Shown: positions 15,820-24,612, counted from the stretch's first letter. The stretch: DNA of 44,162 bases from Flavobacteriaceae bacterium (GCA_018608625.1 JABAZC010000057.1:1-44162); one strand, 5' to 3'. A program made the numbers and translations. Notes: generated from the sequence alone by a model not told the origin.

Positions 15820-16329
15820 TTGAGTGAATCAGAGTTCTTAATAATCATCACTCCATTTAAGGACAAGATGTTTAGAATTTCGCGGCGTTTATTGGTGTCA
15901 ACAGAAGAAGCTGAGGATGCAGTACAAGAGGTTATTTTGAAATTATGGAGGAATCGAAATAAATTTTCGGATTACAAAAATCTAGAAGCTTACTCGATTA
16001 CAATAACTAAAAACTGGTGTTTTGATCAATTAAAGTCAAAACACTCACAAAACATAAAATTAGTACATTCTAATTATGAAGATCATACACAATCGTTACA
16101 GAAATTTATCGAAGTTAATGATAGTCTTCGCTGGGTAGAATTTCATATGAATTCGTTACCAAGAAATCAAAAGCTTATTTTACAGCTAAGGGATATAGAA
16201 CATTTTGAGTTTAATGAAATAGCTGAAATGTTAGATATGAATGAAACGACAATTAGAGTCTCGCTTTCAAGAGCAAGAAAAACAATAAGAGAAAAGTTAA
16301 CACAGACCCATAATTATGGAATTAAATAA
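15820..16329 (+). CDS. ECF-like sigma-70 family RNA polymerase sigma factor
   Basis: A 169-residue sigma factor with only regions 2 and 4. Region 2 is at about 10-75 (FKDKMFRISRRLLV, AEDAVQEVILKLWRN, AYSITITKNWCFDQLKS). Region 4 is at about 105-160 (LPRNQKLILQLRDIE, FNEIAEMLDMNETTIRVSLSRARK). The start is TTG at 15820; it restores the N-terminal helix that family members have, whereas the first ATG (codon 17) would cut into region 2. It overlaps the next gene by 14 bases, implying translational coupling with a putative anti-sigma protein and two DUF4252 proteins. It probably controls its own operon, though I found no clear promoter motif. Confidence 0.92.
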   Translation: MSESEFLIIITPFKDKMFRISRRLLVSTEEAEDAVQEVILKLWRNRNKFSDYKNLEAYSITITKNWCFDQLKSKHSQNIKLVHSNYEDHTQSLQKFIEVNDSLRWVEFHMNSLPRNQKLILQLRDIEHFEFNEIAEMLDMNETTIRVSLSRARKTIREKLTQTHNYGIK

Positions 16330-16813
16330 AATTGAAGGTCTTTTAGAGAAATATGATAAGGGGGCCACCACGTTAATCGAGGAAGCGCAGCTAAGGGATT
16401 ATTTTTCTCAAGAAATCATTCCCTATCATTTAGAGTCTTATAAACAACTGTTCTCTTATTTTGAATCGGACGCCAAACAGTTTGCACAAACCCCCATAAT
16501 GTTAAGAATTCAATTCCCCAAAAAAACCCGCTGGTATGCTTCGGTTGCTGCGGCTATTTTAATTATGGTTACAGTGTCTATCAACCAAACCATTAAAAAA
16601 GATGAATTGTTTCTGTCTAGGGCTGAATTACGCGCATACAACGAAACATTAAAAGCCTTTCATTTAATTTCAAATCAAATGAATAAAGGATATGAAGCTT
16701 TAAGTAGTTTAAGGATAATCGAATCGTCTTTTGAAAAAGGTAAAAAGAATATAAATATGTTAAGTGAATTTAATAATTCAACCAATAAAATATTTAAATT
16801 AAATAAAAAATAA
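16316..16813 (+). CDS. Putative anti-sigma factor, single-pass membrane protein
   Basis: A 165-residue protein encoded directly after the sigma factor with a 14-base overlap. The N-terminal 70 residues are cytoplasmic (KIEGLLEKYDKGATTLIEEAQ, the LLEKYxxGxTTxxEE pattern seen at the start of Bacteroidota anti-sigma-like proteins). One membrane segment lies at about 74-90 (YASVAAAILIMVTVSI). The remaining 70 residues would be periplasmic and are Asn/Lys rich. No ZAS zinc motif or FecR domain is present, so the role is deduced from position, topology and the N-terminal pattern. It is followed three bases later by the first DUF4252 gene. Confidence 0.7.
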   Translation: MELNKIEGLLEKYDKGATTLIEEAQLRDYFSQEIIPYHLESYKQLFSYFESDAKQFAQTPIMLRIQFPKKTRWYASVAAAILIMVTVSINQTIKKDELFLSRAELRAYNETLKAFHLISNQMNKGYEALSSLRIIESSFEKGKKNINMLSEFNNSTNKIFKLNKK

Positions 16814-16816
16814 AAA

Positions 16817-17374
16817 ATGAAAACACAAACACTAATTCTTAGTTTAATTCTGTTGCCTACATTGCTTTTATCTCAGAACATTTTTGATAAATATGAAGAT
16901 ATGGATCAAGTCAGTTCTGTAATTGTAAATGAAAAGATGTTCAAAATGTTGGCAGATGTAGAAACAAATGATCCAGATTCTGGAGCATTTATCAGTCAAG
17001 CCAAAATGTTAAAAAATTTAACTGTATTTACTACTTCTAGTCTGGATGTTACGAATTCCATTGAAAAGGATGTCGCTAGTTATATTGAGAGTTCTAAGCT
17101 AGAAGAGTTAATGCGTATCAAAGATGGAGCAAGTAGCATAAAATTTTTCATTCTTGAAGGTAGTGATGACAATCATGTTATAGAGCTTTTAATGTTTGTG
17201 AAAGGTTTGACAGAAATGACCCAAGATCGAAATTTTTCTGTAAATGGAAAACAACTTGAAATTGAAACCGTTCTTTTGTCTCTTAAAGGAAATATCGATT
17301 TACGTGAAGTTTCAAAACTAACGGCTAAACTTAATGTCCCTGGTGGAGAATTATTAAAAAATGCAACTAAATAA
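16817..17374 (+). CDS. DUF4252 protein, exported
   Basis: A 185-residue protein with a signal peptide (MKTQTLILSLILLPTLLLSQ), predicted periplasmic. The mature part has the DUF4252 pattern: a start NIFDKYEDMDQVSSVIVNEK, a central TVFTTSSLDV strand, then LEELMRIKDGASSIKFFILE and a final KGNIDLREVSKLT. Function of the family is unknown; its recurrent position after a sigma/anti-sigma pair suggests an envelope sensor or effector. It sits three bases after the anti-sigma gene and three before the second DUF4252 gene. The pair may have arisen by duplication, though overall similarity between them is low. Confidence 0.88.
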   Translation: MKTQTLILSLILLPTLLLSQNIFDKYEDMDQVSSVIVNEKMFKMLADVETNDPDSGAFISQAKMLKNLTVFTTSSLDVTNSIEKDVASYIESSKLEELMRIKDGASSIKFFILEGSDDNHVIELLMFVKGLTEMTQDRNFSVNGKQLEIETVLLSLKGNIDLREVSKLTAKLNVPGGELLKNATK

Positions 17375-17377
17375 TAA

Positions 17378-17923
17378 ATGAAAAACACATCTAATTATCT
17401 ACTAATTATCTTTTCATTTCTATTTTGTTTTTCAGCATGTACTCATAAAGTTACATTACAATCCTATTTTGTAGATCATCAAGAAGCACCGGCATTCATG
17501 TCAATGGATATTCCAGTTTCTTTTTTAAATCCGGATAAAATAGATCTCTCTGAAGATCAAAAAAATGCCATCGAATCTATAGATAAACTTAATATGATCG
17601 CCTATAATCTTGTGGACGGTAATCTAGAAGAATTTAAATCTGAATTAGCTGTAGTCAAAGAAATTTTAAAGCTAAATGTTTATAATGATTTAATGCGAAT
17701 GAGTACTAGTTCAGATGGAAAACTACAAATTCTTTATATTGAAAATCGTTCCGTAATTGATGAGATCATTATTTTGGGTTATTATACTGATATTGGATTT
17801 GCAATCATTAGAGTTCTTGGTGATGACATGAATCTTTCTAAGATATTAAAATTAGGAGATGTAATAAACCAGTTTGATACCAATCATTCAAATATGGATT
17901 CTTTTATGAAGTATTTACTGTAG
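17378..17923 (+). CDS. DUF4252 lipoprotein
   Basis: A 181-residue protein with a lipobox CFSAC (Cys21) after a hydrophobic signal, hence lipid-anchored. No acidic export signal follows the Cys (THKVTLQ), so it more likely faces the periplasm. The body contains the DUF4252-like elements MSMDIPVSFLNPDKIDLSEDQ, VKEILKLNVYNDLMRMS and a final VIRVLGD-type strand region (AIIRVLGDDMNLSKILKLGD). It is last in the four-gene sigma operon. It converges on purB with 18 bases between stops and no obvious terminator. Confidence 0.85.
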   Translation: MKNTSNYLLIIFSFLFCFSACTHKVTLQSYFVDHQEAPAFMSMDIPVSFLNPDKIDLSEDQKNAIESIDKLNMIAYNLVDGNLEEFKSELAVVKEILKLNVYNDLMRMSTSSDGKLQILYIENRSVIDEIIILGYYTDIGFAIIRVLGDDMNLSKILKLGDVINQFDTNHSNMDSFMKYLL

Positions 17924-17941
17924 AATCTTAATTCAAAGCTA

Positions 17942-19285
17942 TTAAATTCCGGTATAGTTTGAGGGTGTAATAGCCTTTAGTTCTAACTTAATGGCATCAC
18001 TAACGTCCAAGGTTTCTATAAAGTTTGAAATTGATACTTGAGTAATTCCCTCATTTGTTCGCGTTAACCCTTTGAGGGCTTCGTAAGGATTAGAATACCC
18101 TTCTCTTCGCAATATTGTTTGAATGGCTTCTGCAACAACGGCCCAATTTCTCTCTAAATCTTCACTTATTTTAGCGGGGTTTAAAAGTAATTTTTTCAAG
18201 CCTTTTAATGAGGATTTAAAGGCGATAATTGTATGTGCAAATGGAACACCTACATTTCTCAAAACAGTACTATCTGTTAAATCTCGTTGCAATCTTGATA
18301 TGGGTAGTTTAGCAGAAAGATGCGCAAATAGTGCATTAGCAATTCCTAAATTACCTTCACTATTTTCAAAATCTATTGGATTAACTTTATGGGGCATAGC
18401 CGAACTTCCAACTTCTCCTTTTTTTATTTTCTGTTTAAAATAGTCCATCGATACATAAGTCCAGAAATCACGATCCAAATCAATAACTATAGTGTTAATA
18501 CGCTTGAGTGCATCAAACAGTCCAGCCATGTGGTCATAATGTTCAATCTGTGTAGTTGGAAATGAATGATCCAGGCCAAGTTTGTCTTTTAGAAAATTGT
18601 TTGCAAATGATTGCCAGTCTATGTTGGGATATGCCACTTTGTGTGCATTGAAATTTCCAGTAGCACCTCCAAATTTAGCAGCATTTGGAATTGAATTTAT
18701 GGTTGCAAACTGAGCTTCTAAGCGGGTAACAAAAACTTCAATTTCTTTCCCCAATCGAGTAGGGGACGCAGGTTGCCCATGGGTTCTAGCCAATAATGGA
18801 ATTTCAGCCCATTCATCTATTAACCCTTTTAAGCATTCAATCAAGCCATAGTATTCTGGTACATAGACATCAGAAATAGCCTCTTTTATGCTGAGCGGAA
18901 TTGCGGTATTGTTGATGTCTTGTGATGTCAATCCGAAATGGATAAATTCTTTAAATTCAGAAATTTGAAGGACATCAAATTTATCTTTTATAAAATACTC
19001 AACGGCTTTTACGTCGTGATTAGTAATGCTTTCTATGTCTTTAATTGCTTGCGCGTCTTTGGTTGAGAAATTTTCATAAATAGCCCTCAGGTCTTGAAAA
19101 AGGGAACTGTCAAATTGTTTTAACTGTGGTAAAGGAATTTCACAGAGTGCTATGAAATACTCAATTTCAACGAGTACTCGATATTTGATAAGTGCTTCTT
19201 CTGAGAAAAAACCAGCAAGAGCTTCCACTTTTGATCTGTATCTCCCATCAATAGGAGAGATTGCGTTTAGCATAAACAAAGCCAT
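17942..19285 (-). CDS. purB: Adenylosuccinate lyase
   Basis: A 447-residue enzyme of the fumarase/aspartase superfamily, cleaving SAICAR to AICAR and adenylosuccinate to AMP in purine synthesis. Landmarks: the N-terminus LNAISPIDGRYRSKVE; LTSQDINNTAIP near 130; ARTHGQPASPTRLGKE near 168, with the catalytic His; and the superfamily signature GSSAMPHKVNPIDFENSEG near 295. Length is normal for the E. coli-like subgroup (about 450). The start could be Met1 or Met5; both precede the conserved N-terminus. A haem-binding protein gene is divergent from it. Assignment is secure. Confidence 0.97.
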   Translation of the reverse strand: MALFMLNAISPIDGRYRSKVEALAGFFSEEALIKYRVLVEIEYFIALCEIPLPQLKQFDSSLFQDLRAIYENFSTKDAQAIKDIESITNHDVKAVEYFIKDKFDVLQISEFKEFIHFGLTSQDINNTAIPLSIKEAISDVYVPEYYGLIECLKGLIDEWAEIPLLARTHGQPASPTRLGKEIEVFVTRLEAQFATINSIPNAAKFGGATGNFNAHKVAYPNIDWQSFANNFLKDKLGLDHSFPTTQIEHYDHMAGLFDALKRINTIVIDLDRDFWTYVSMDYFKQKIKKGEVGSSAMPHKVNPIDFENSEGNLGIANALFAHLSAKLPISRLQRDLTDSTVLRNVGVPFAHTIIAFKSSLKGLKKLLLNPAKISEDLERNWAVVAEAIQTILRREGYSNPYEALKGLTRTNEGITQVSISNFIETLDVSDAIKLELKAITPSNYTGI

Positions 19286-19430
19286 AATTTGTAAATTTTG
19301 AAAGCTATAAAGATACGTATTTTCAATCGAAGATTAGTTTTCTTAATTAGAAGTTTTCATAAGGCCATTCGAATATCTATAATTTATTGTTTCCATTTTT
19401 CATTACCTTTGATTTTTAATATTTATTTAA

Positions 19431-19925
19431 ATGACCCTCAAGAAGAAAATTCTAGTTGCCCTGATACTTTTGTTTATAATTGCCCAATTTTTTAGTCCTA
19501 ATAAAAACCAAAGTGGTTTATACGCTATTAATAAGTTTCTTGTAGAAACCAAAGCTCCGATGGAAGTCCAAAAAATTCTCACACAAGCTTGTTTTGACTG
19601 TCATAGTGACCAGACAACATACCCGTGGTATAACTCTATTACACCTGTTAATTATTGGCTAAACAGCCATGTTAATGGAGGTAAGAGTCATCTTGATGTT
19701 TCAAAATGGTCTACTTATTCAGTTAAACGAAAAGCACACAAATTAGAAGAGTTGATTGAAGAAGTGGGAGAAGGCAAAATGCCTTTAGCTTCCTATAAAT
19801 GGACTCACGCATCTGCAGATTTAACTAATGATCAAATAGAAGCCTTAATTCATTGGGCTCAAAGAGAGATTTTCAACTATGGACTAGTCAAAAGTAATAT
19901 TATAAATAGTTCAGTTGAAGACTAA
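19431..19925 (+). CDS. Haem-binding domain protein (Haem_bd family)
   Basis: A 164-residue protein with an N-terminal hydrophobic anchor (about 7-20, VALILLFIIAQFF). A single haem c motif CFDCH sits in the family signature CFDCHSDQTTYPWYNSITPV, followed by GKSHLDVSKW and the KMPLASYKWTHASADLT segment, with Met as a possible axial ligand. The pattern is diagnostic for PF14376. It is predicted periplasmic and membrane-tethered. The function is undetermined; electron transfer or haem sensing are both possible. It lies 11 bases upstream of a glycosyltransferase gene on the same strand, a link that need not be functional. The 145 bases from purB hold no clear signal. Confidence 0.9.
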   Translation: MTLKKKILVALILLFIIAQFFSPNKNQSGLYAINKFLVETKAPMEVQKILTQACFDCHSDQTTYPWYNSITPVNYWLNSHVNGGKSHLDVSKWSTYSVKRKAHKLEELIEEVGEGKMPLASYKWTHASADLTNDQIEALIHWAQREIFNYGLVKSNIINSSVED

Positions 19926-19936
19926 TTTATAAGCCT

Positions 19937-21178
19937 ATGAAATCGACTGTACTTATAATCGGTTATGTATTTCCTGAGCCGAATTCATCTGCGGCGGGGA
20001 CTCGAATGCTTCAATTAATTGATTTTTTTATAAATCAAAATTATACTGTTGTATTTGCCACATCCTGTAAAAAATCAACCAATGCATTTGATTTGGAATC
20101 CCTAAATGTTCAAGTAGTAGAGATCTTATTGAACCATTCTAGTTTTGATTTTTTTGTTAAGGATTTGAATCCAGAAGTTGTTCTTTTTGATCGTTTTATG
20201 ACGGAAGAACAATTTGGTTGGCGAATTACTGAGAACTGTCCAGACGCTTTAAGAATTCTAGATACAGAAGATTTACATTTTCTTCGAAAAACTAGGCAGC
20301 AATCTATTAGTTCTTCGTCAGGGTCTGCAAATGATTTTGATTTAAACGATATAGCTAAACGGGAAATAGCAAGCATATACAGAAGTGATCTTTCATTGAT
20401 TATATCGGAAGCTGAACTTAAAATTTTAATCGATAAATTTAAGATAGATTGTAGTCTTTTATTGTATTTACCTTTTATGTTAGATTTGAATGAAAACCCT
20501 GAACAAAAGCAACACAGCTCATTTTCAGAACGAACTGATTTTGTATCGATAGGCAACTTTCTACATCCACCAAATTCAGATGTTATTTTTTATTTAAAAA
20601 ATGATATATGGCCTCTAATTAAATCACAACTTCCACAAGCAAATCTTCATGTTTATGGTGCTTATGATACCCAGGCGATTAGATCTATGCATAACAAAAA
20701 AGATGGCTTTCTACTACATGGTTATGTTGAAGATGCTTTTGAAGTTGTTAATTCTTCAAGAGTACTTTTGGCACCATTGCGTTTTGGAGCAGGTCTCAAA
20801 GGGAAATTAATTCTGGCGATGCAGTGCGGAACACCTGCTGCGATGTCAACTATAGCTGCTGAAGGTATGTTTGGGTCAGATCAGCCTAATGGAATCATTG
20901 AAGATGATCCTAGCTTATTTGTGAAAAAATGTATTGACTTGTATACACAAGAGTCTTTATGGACTGAGTATCAAAATAAGGGGGATGCAGTTCTTAAAAG
21001 TAGATTTAACAAGTTGGACCATCAATTAAAACTTAAGGAGCGTATTTCTTTGATTCAATCAACTATACAGTCCCATCGTTCTGATAACTTTATTGGACAG
21101 TTACTCGCTCATCACCAATTTCAAAGTACTAAATACATGTCCCGTTGGATTGAAGTAAAAAACGCTAATTTAAAATAG
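19937..21178 (+). CDS. Glycosyltransferase, GT-B fold (family 4-like)
   Basis: A 413-residue cytoplasmic protein. The N-terminal Rossmann-like half opens with STVLIIGYVFPEPNSSAAG and the GTRMLQLIDFF helix, typical of sugar-nucleotide transferases of the GT4 type. The C-terminal half has the nucleotide-sugar-binding pattern: FVSIGNFLHPPNSD, LHVYGAY, GFLLHGYVEDAFEVVNSSRV, LAPLRFGAGLKGKL and an AMQCGTPAAMSTIAAEG loop. The E-x7-E motif is degenerate: GLKGKLILAMQCGTPA replaces the canonical ExxG-type arrangement, as in some GT4 subgroups. It probably transfers a sugar to an envelope or surface glycan; donor and acceptor are unknown. It follows the haem-binding gene closely. Confidence 0.82.
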   Translation: MKSTVLIIGYVFPEPNSSAAGTRMLQLIDFFINQNYTVVFATSCKKSTNAFDLESLNVQVVEILLNHSSFDFFVKDLNPEVVLFDRFMTEEQFGWRITENCPDALRILDTEDLHFLRKTRQQSISSSSGSANDFDLNDIAKREIASIYRSDLSLIISEAELKILIDKFKIDCSLLLYLPFMLDLNENPEQKQHSSFSERTDFVSIGNFLHPPNSDVIFYLKNDIWPLIKSQLPQANLHVYGAYDTQAIRSMHNKKDGFLLHGYVEDAFEVVNSSRVLLAPLRFGAGLKGKLILAMQCGTPAAMSTIAAEGMFGSDQPNGIIEDDPSLFVKKCIDLYTQESLWTEYQNKGDAVLKSRFNKLDHQLKLKERISLIQSTIQSHRSDNFIGQLLAHHQFQSTKYMSRWIEVKNANLK

Positions 21179-21207
21179 TGGTAATAAAATGTAGTCTATA
21201 ATTTTTG

Positions 21208-21993
21208 TTATTTAGACCTTTTTCTACTGAGTATTTTATATTCCTCATAGCACTCACTTATAGCATCTAATATTTGTAAATCATTAGCTGTTCTAATGAA
21301 ATCTTGTGAGTAGTTACATTCACTTATCAGAAGGTCTAAATCAATTTTATCAACTTGTAATAAAGCGGTTAGCATTTCTCTATCAAATCGAGAAGCAAGT
21401 AGATCTTTAATTTCGTCTTGCTTTTTCATTTCACGTAGCTTTCGCATTTCTTTAGGTTTTTTCCCAAAGATATTATGTAAAAAATCTGCAGGGTTGAAAA
21501 TAGCTCCTAACACATTACGAACCATACTAGGGGAGCGTTGTCGTGATTCATAACCACTATTAAGTCCAGAAATGCTGTAGCGTGTATTTTTTCGAATAGG
21601 TACTTGCTTTATGTCTATTTCAAGATAGCCTGTTAATTTCAGCTTATTTACATTCACTTCTTCTAAAGCCAATGCTAGTTCGGTAAGTTCTATTGTTGTA
21701 GAAGTGCCATATTTTATCCAGTCATTGCTGACCTTTACTTTTATAGATTTATAACCTAAATAGGAGAGGTGTAGCGTGTCATTTGCCTTTGCACGAATCT
21801 CAAACTCTCCCTCAATATTAGTAGTAGTTCCAATGACCTGATTTAAATTCACAACGTTTACACTTTCCATTGGACCCAAGGTCTCAGACTTTATAATCTT
21901 ACCACTTACTGTCGCATAATCCTGGGTCATTCCCAAATAAGGAATTATCAAAAATAATAATAATGTAAGTCGTAATTTCATACTTAGATTCAA
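21208..21993 (-). CDS. Carboxypeptidase-like regulatory domain protein, exported
   Basis: A 261-residue protein. A signal peptide (about 1-23, ending GMTQ) precedes a CarboxypepD_reg-like beta-sandwich at about 25-110: GKIIKSETLGPMESVNVVN, TTNIEGEFEIRAKANDTLHL and SYLGYKSIKVKV. That domain also starts TonB-dependent receptors, but here no barrel follows. The C-terminal 130 residues are helical and basic (KPKEMRKLREMKKQDE), with FDREMLTALLQVDK and FIRTANDLQILDAISECYEEYK. Many such stand-alone proteins occur in Flavobacteria; function unknown. It converges on the glycosyltransferase gene across 29 bases. Confidence 0.82.
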   Translation of the reverse strand: MNLSMKLRLTLLLFLIIPYLGMTQDYATVSGKIIKSETLGPMESVNVVNLNQVIGTTTNIEGEFEIRAKANDTLHLSYLGYKSIKVKVSNDWIKYGTSTTIELTELALALEEVNVNKLKLTGYLEIDIKQVPIRKNTRYSISGLNSGYESRQRSPSMVRNVLGAIFNPADFLHNIFGKKPKEMRKLREMKKQDEIKDLLASRFDREMLTALLQVDKIDLDLLISECNYSQDFIRTANDLQILDAISECYEEYKILSRKRSK

Positions 21994-22069
21994 GTTATAA
22001 AAGTAGTAAACAAATACTACACTAAGATTGCCAATTTGAATTTTGACTTAAAATTAACAATCTAGCTTA

Positions 22070-23893
22070 CTATCTACGGCTTTTTCTTGGTCTAGAGAAA
22101 TCTCCTCCCTTTGGCTTAAAATCTGAAGATCGTCTAGGAGATCTGCTGGAAGACTCACTATCGCTACGTCGTCCTTTACCTTCTGATCTAAATCCAGAAC
22201 TACCCTTAGAGCGATCGCTTCGTCCTCTTCCACCACCATAACCACCACCTCCAGATCGTCGTCCACCGCCGCCACCTCTGTTACGGTCACGACTCTTTTT
22301 TTCTGTGATTTCAACATTTATAAAACGTCCGTCTTGTTTGAAATCTGTGAAGAATTCTAAAACTTTAGCTTTATGGGCATTGTCGGTATTAAAAAATGCA
22401 AAACTATCTTTAACGTCTACTTTGTAAACATCATCTTGGTTAAGTTGTAAGGTATCTCTAAGGAAATCCTTTAACTTCATCCAATCATAACCATCTTTAC
22501 TTCCAATATTAATAAAGAAGCGAGCTGAATTGTCATCTTGAGCATAGTCATCAGAACGACTTCCTTCAGATGGCGAGTTTAAATCTTTGGTCTTTTTGTA
22601 GTAATTGAAGAAACGAGTAAACTCTACTGAGAAGAATTTTTTAATTAACTCATCTTTGGATACATCTTCAAATAAACTATTAATATCGTTTAAATAAGGG
22701 TCAATTTCATGATTAATTTCCGTGTCATGAATTTTACTTGCCAAAGCTTTCAATTGAACCTCACAAATTTCCATTCCACTAGGAACTTCTTTTTTTATGA
22801 ATTCTTTTTGAATGATTCGTTCAATACTTTTTATTTTTCGAACTTCACTTTTAGAAACAATAACCATAGAAATACCAGTCTTTCCTGCACGACCTGTTCG
22901 GCCACTTCTGTGGGTATATATTTCTATTTCATCTGGAAGTTGGTAGTTGATTACGTGTGTAATATCATCTACATCAATACCACGAGCTGCAACATCTGTA
23001 GCCACGAGCATTTGGATTTGTTTTGCTCTAAACGACTTCATTACCACATCACGTTGATTTTGACTTAAATCTCCGTGTAAGGCACCAGCATTATAACCAT
23101 CTTCAATAAGTTGTTCTGCTACTTTTTGAGTGTCTCTTTTGGTCCTACAAAATATAACTGAGAATATTTCTGGATTAGCATCTGCTAAGCGTTTTAGTGC
23201 TTGGTAGCGGTCTCTTGCTCCAACTAAGAAATATTCATGAGAGACATTTTTGCTTCCCATGTTTTTATGCCCAACAGTTACTTCAGTAGGGTTGTCCATA
23301 AATTTTTTCGCAATTAAGGAAACTTCTTTGGGCATTGTTGCTGAAAAGAGCCAGGTGCTTTTATCATCAGGGGTGTGTGATAATATTTCTGTGATATCCT
23401 CAAAGAATCCCATATTCAGCATTTCATCAGCTTCGTCAAGAACAGCATATTCAATTTTAGATATATCAACCAATCTACGACTAATCATATCTTTCATTCT
23501 TCCTGGCGTAGCGACTATGATTTGCGCGCCTCTTTTTACTTGTTTAGCTTGGTCTGTTATACTAGCACCACCATATATAGCTGTGACATTAAGGCCTTTA
23601 CAATGCTTACCGTAGAGTTTCATTTCATTGGTAATTTGCAAACAAAGTTCTCTCGTTGGTGACAAAATAAGTCCTTGAGTCGTACGACTGTTAATGTCTA
23701 TTTTTTGGAGCATAGGAAACCCAAAAGCAGCGGTTTTACCAGTACCCGTTTGCGCTAAGGCTACCAGATCTATGTCTTCTTCTAATAAAAGAGGGATTGT
23801 TTTTTCTTGTACTTCACTAGGAGTTTCAAAACCTAAATCTGTAACGGCTTGGACCAAATGATCTTCAAGTCCAAGTTTATGGAATGCATTCAT
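22070..23893 (-). CDS. DEAD-box ATP-dependent RNA helicase (CsdA/DbpA-like)
   Basis: A 607-residue RNA helicase. Core motifs: AQTGTGKT (47-54), PTRELCLQ (79-86), DEAD (153-156), SAT (184-186), ATDVAARGIDVD (298-309) and HRSGRTGR (328-335). A DbpA-type RNA-binding domain follows at about 462-543 (FFINIGSKDGYDWMKLKDFL, then FAFFNTDNAHKAKV). The C-terminal 60 residues are Gly/Arg/Ser rich (RGGGGGRRSGGGGYGGGRGR), an RGG-type disordered tail. It probably helps ribosome assembly and mRNA unwinding in the cold. The transcript seems to have a leader of about 100 bases. It lies after rdgB on the same strand but has its own promoter-like site. Confidence 0.95.
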   Translation of the reverse strand: MNAFHKLGLEDHLVQAVTDLGFETPSEVQEKTIPLLLEEDIDLVALAQTGTGKTAAFGFPMLQKIDINSRTTQGLILSPTRELCLQITNEMKLYGKHCKGLNVTAIYGGASITDQAKQVKRGAQIIVATPGRMKDMISRRLVDISKIEYAVLDEADEMLNMGFFEDITEILSHTPDDKSTWLFSATMPKEVSLIAKKFMDNPTEVTVGHKNMGSKNVSHEYFLVGARDRYQALKRLADANPEIFSVIFCRTKRDTQKVAEQLIEDGYNAGALHGDLSQNQRDVVMKSFRAKQIQMLVATDVAARGIDVDDITHVINYQLPDEIEIYTHRSGRTGRAGKTGISMVIVSKSEVRKIKSIERIIQKEFIKKEVPSGMEICEVQLKALASKIHDTEINHEIDPYLNDINSLFEDVSKDELIKKFFSVEFTRFFNYYKKTKDLNSPSEGSRSDDYAQDDNSARFFINIGSKDGYDWMKLKDFLRDTLQLNQDDVYKVDVKDSFAFFNTDNAHKAKVLEFFTDFKQDGRFINVEITEKKSRDRNRGGGGGRRSGGGGYGGGRGRSDRSKGSSGFRSEGKGRRSDSESSSRSPRRSSDFKPKGGDFSRPRKSRR

Positions 23894-24001
23894 TTCTTGT
23901 AATTTTATTCTATATATGACTAAGTGTTAATTAGAAGCATATCGAACATAATATAACCAAGCTCCATTTAACACATCCTCACCCTGAGGAAATTCAAGCG
24001 G

Positions 24002-24009
24002 CAAATATA
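24002..24009 (-). promoter_or_regulatory. Putative -7 element of the DEAD-box helicase gene
   Basis: The minus strand reads TATATTTG, an exact TAnnTTTG match, just after the rdgB stop. No TTG at -33 was found. If used, it would give a 5' leader of about 100 bases (to 23893) that contains the hairpin CCTCA-GGG-TGAGG at 23977-23989. Confidence 0.45.
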
Positions 24010-24021
24010 GTGTTATTTTAT

Positions 24022-24597
24022 TTAAAGCCGATTTAAATAGTTCACCAGTTTTTTTACTGCTTTTCCACGGTGTCCAATTTCGTTTTTTGTAGCAAATGAT
24101 AGCTCTGCAAATGTTTTATTGTAACCTAATGGTTTAAATATTGGATCATAGCCAAATCCACCTGATCCATTTTTAACATCAGTTATTTCACCTTCACAAA
24201 TCCCTTTAAAGGTGCTAAGTTCTCCTTGATAATATAGAGCAATAACTGTTTTGAAACGGGCTGTACGTTCTTTTTTAGCACTAAGCTGTGTTAATAATAA
24301 ACCCATATTAGATTCAGAACATCTTTCATTGCCAGCATAACGAGCTGAGTAAACGCCTGGTGCACCGTTTAAAGCATTTACTTCTAATCCTGTGTCATCC
24401 GCAAAACAATCTAATCCGTAACGCTCTTTGATATAAGTGGCCTTTTGTATAGCATTTCCTTCAATAGTGTTTTGTGTTTCAGGAATCTCTTGATGACATC
24501 CAATAGATTCTAGGCTGACCAGTAAAATATGTGAAGGAATAAGTGACTGAACTTCTTTGATTTTATTTATGTTATTTGTGGCAAATACAATTTTCAT
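24022..24597 (-). CDS. rdgB: Non-canonical purine NTP diphosphatase (RdgB/HAM1)
   Basis: A 191-residue enzyme hydrolysing ITP, dITP and XTP to monophosphates, keeping deaminated purines out of nucleic acids. Family motifs: FATNNINKIKEVQSL at 4-18 (substrate-binding SxNxxKxxE variant), DDTGLEVNALNGAPGVYSAR near 67-86, GGFGYDPIF near 146-154 and KNEIGHRGKAVKKL near 171-184. Length is typical. It starts 15 bases after rlmH on the same strand, so the two are co-transcribed. All expected catalytic acidic residues are present. Confidence 0.96.
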   Translation of the reverse strand: MKIVFATNNINKIKEVQSLIPSHILLVSLESIGCHQEIPETQNTIEGNAIQKATYIKERYGLDCFADDTGLEVNALNGAPGVYSARYAGNERCSESNMGLLLTQLSAKKERTARFKTVIALYYQGELSTFKGICEGEITDVKNGSGGFGYDPIFKPLGYNKTFAELSFATKNEIGHRGKAVKKLVNYLNRL

Positions 24598-24612
24598 AGA
24601 GATTTATTTATG

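Noticed and set aside
19298-19495. Plus-strand open frame of 65 codons upstream of the haem-binding gene
   Set aside because: It overlaps the true gene start in another frame; composition is not protein-like and there is no family resemblance.
20110-20556. Minus-strand frame of 148 codons within the glycosyltransferase gene
   Set aside because: The plus-strand gene has clear GT-B motifs; the antisense frame has none.
22054-22317. Minus-strand open frame of 87 codons over the helicase tail
   Set aside because: It is a frame-shifted reading of the Gly/Arg repeat region of the DEAD-box helicase, open because of the biased composition.
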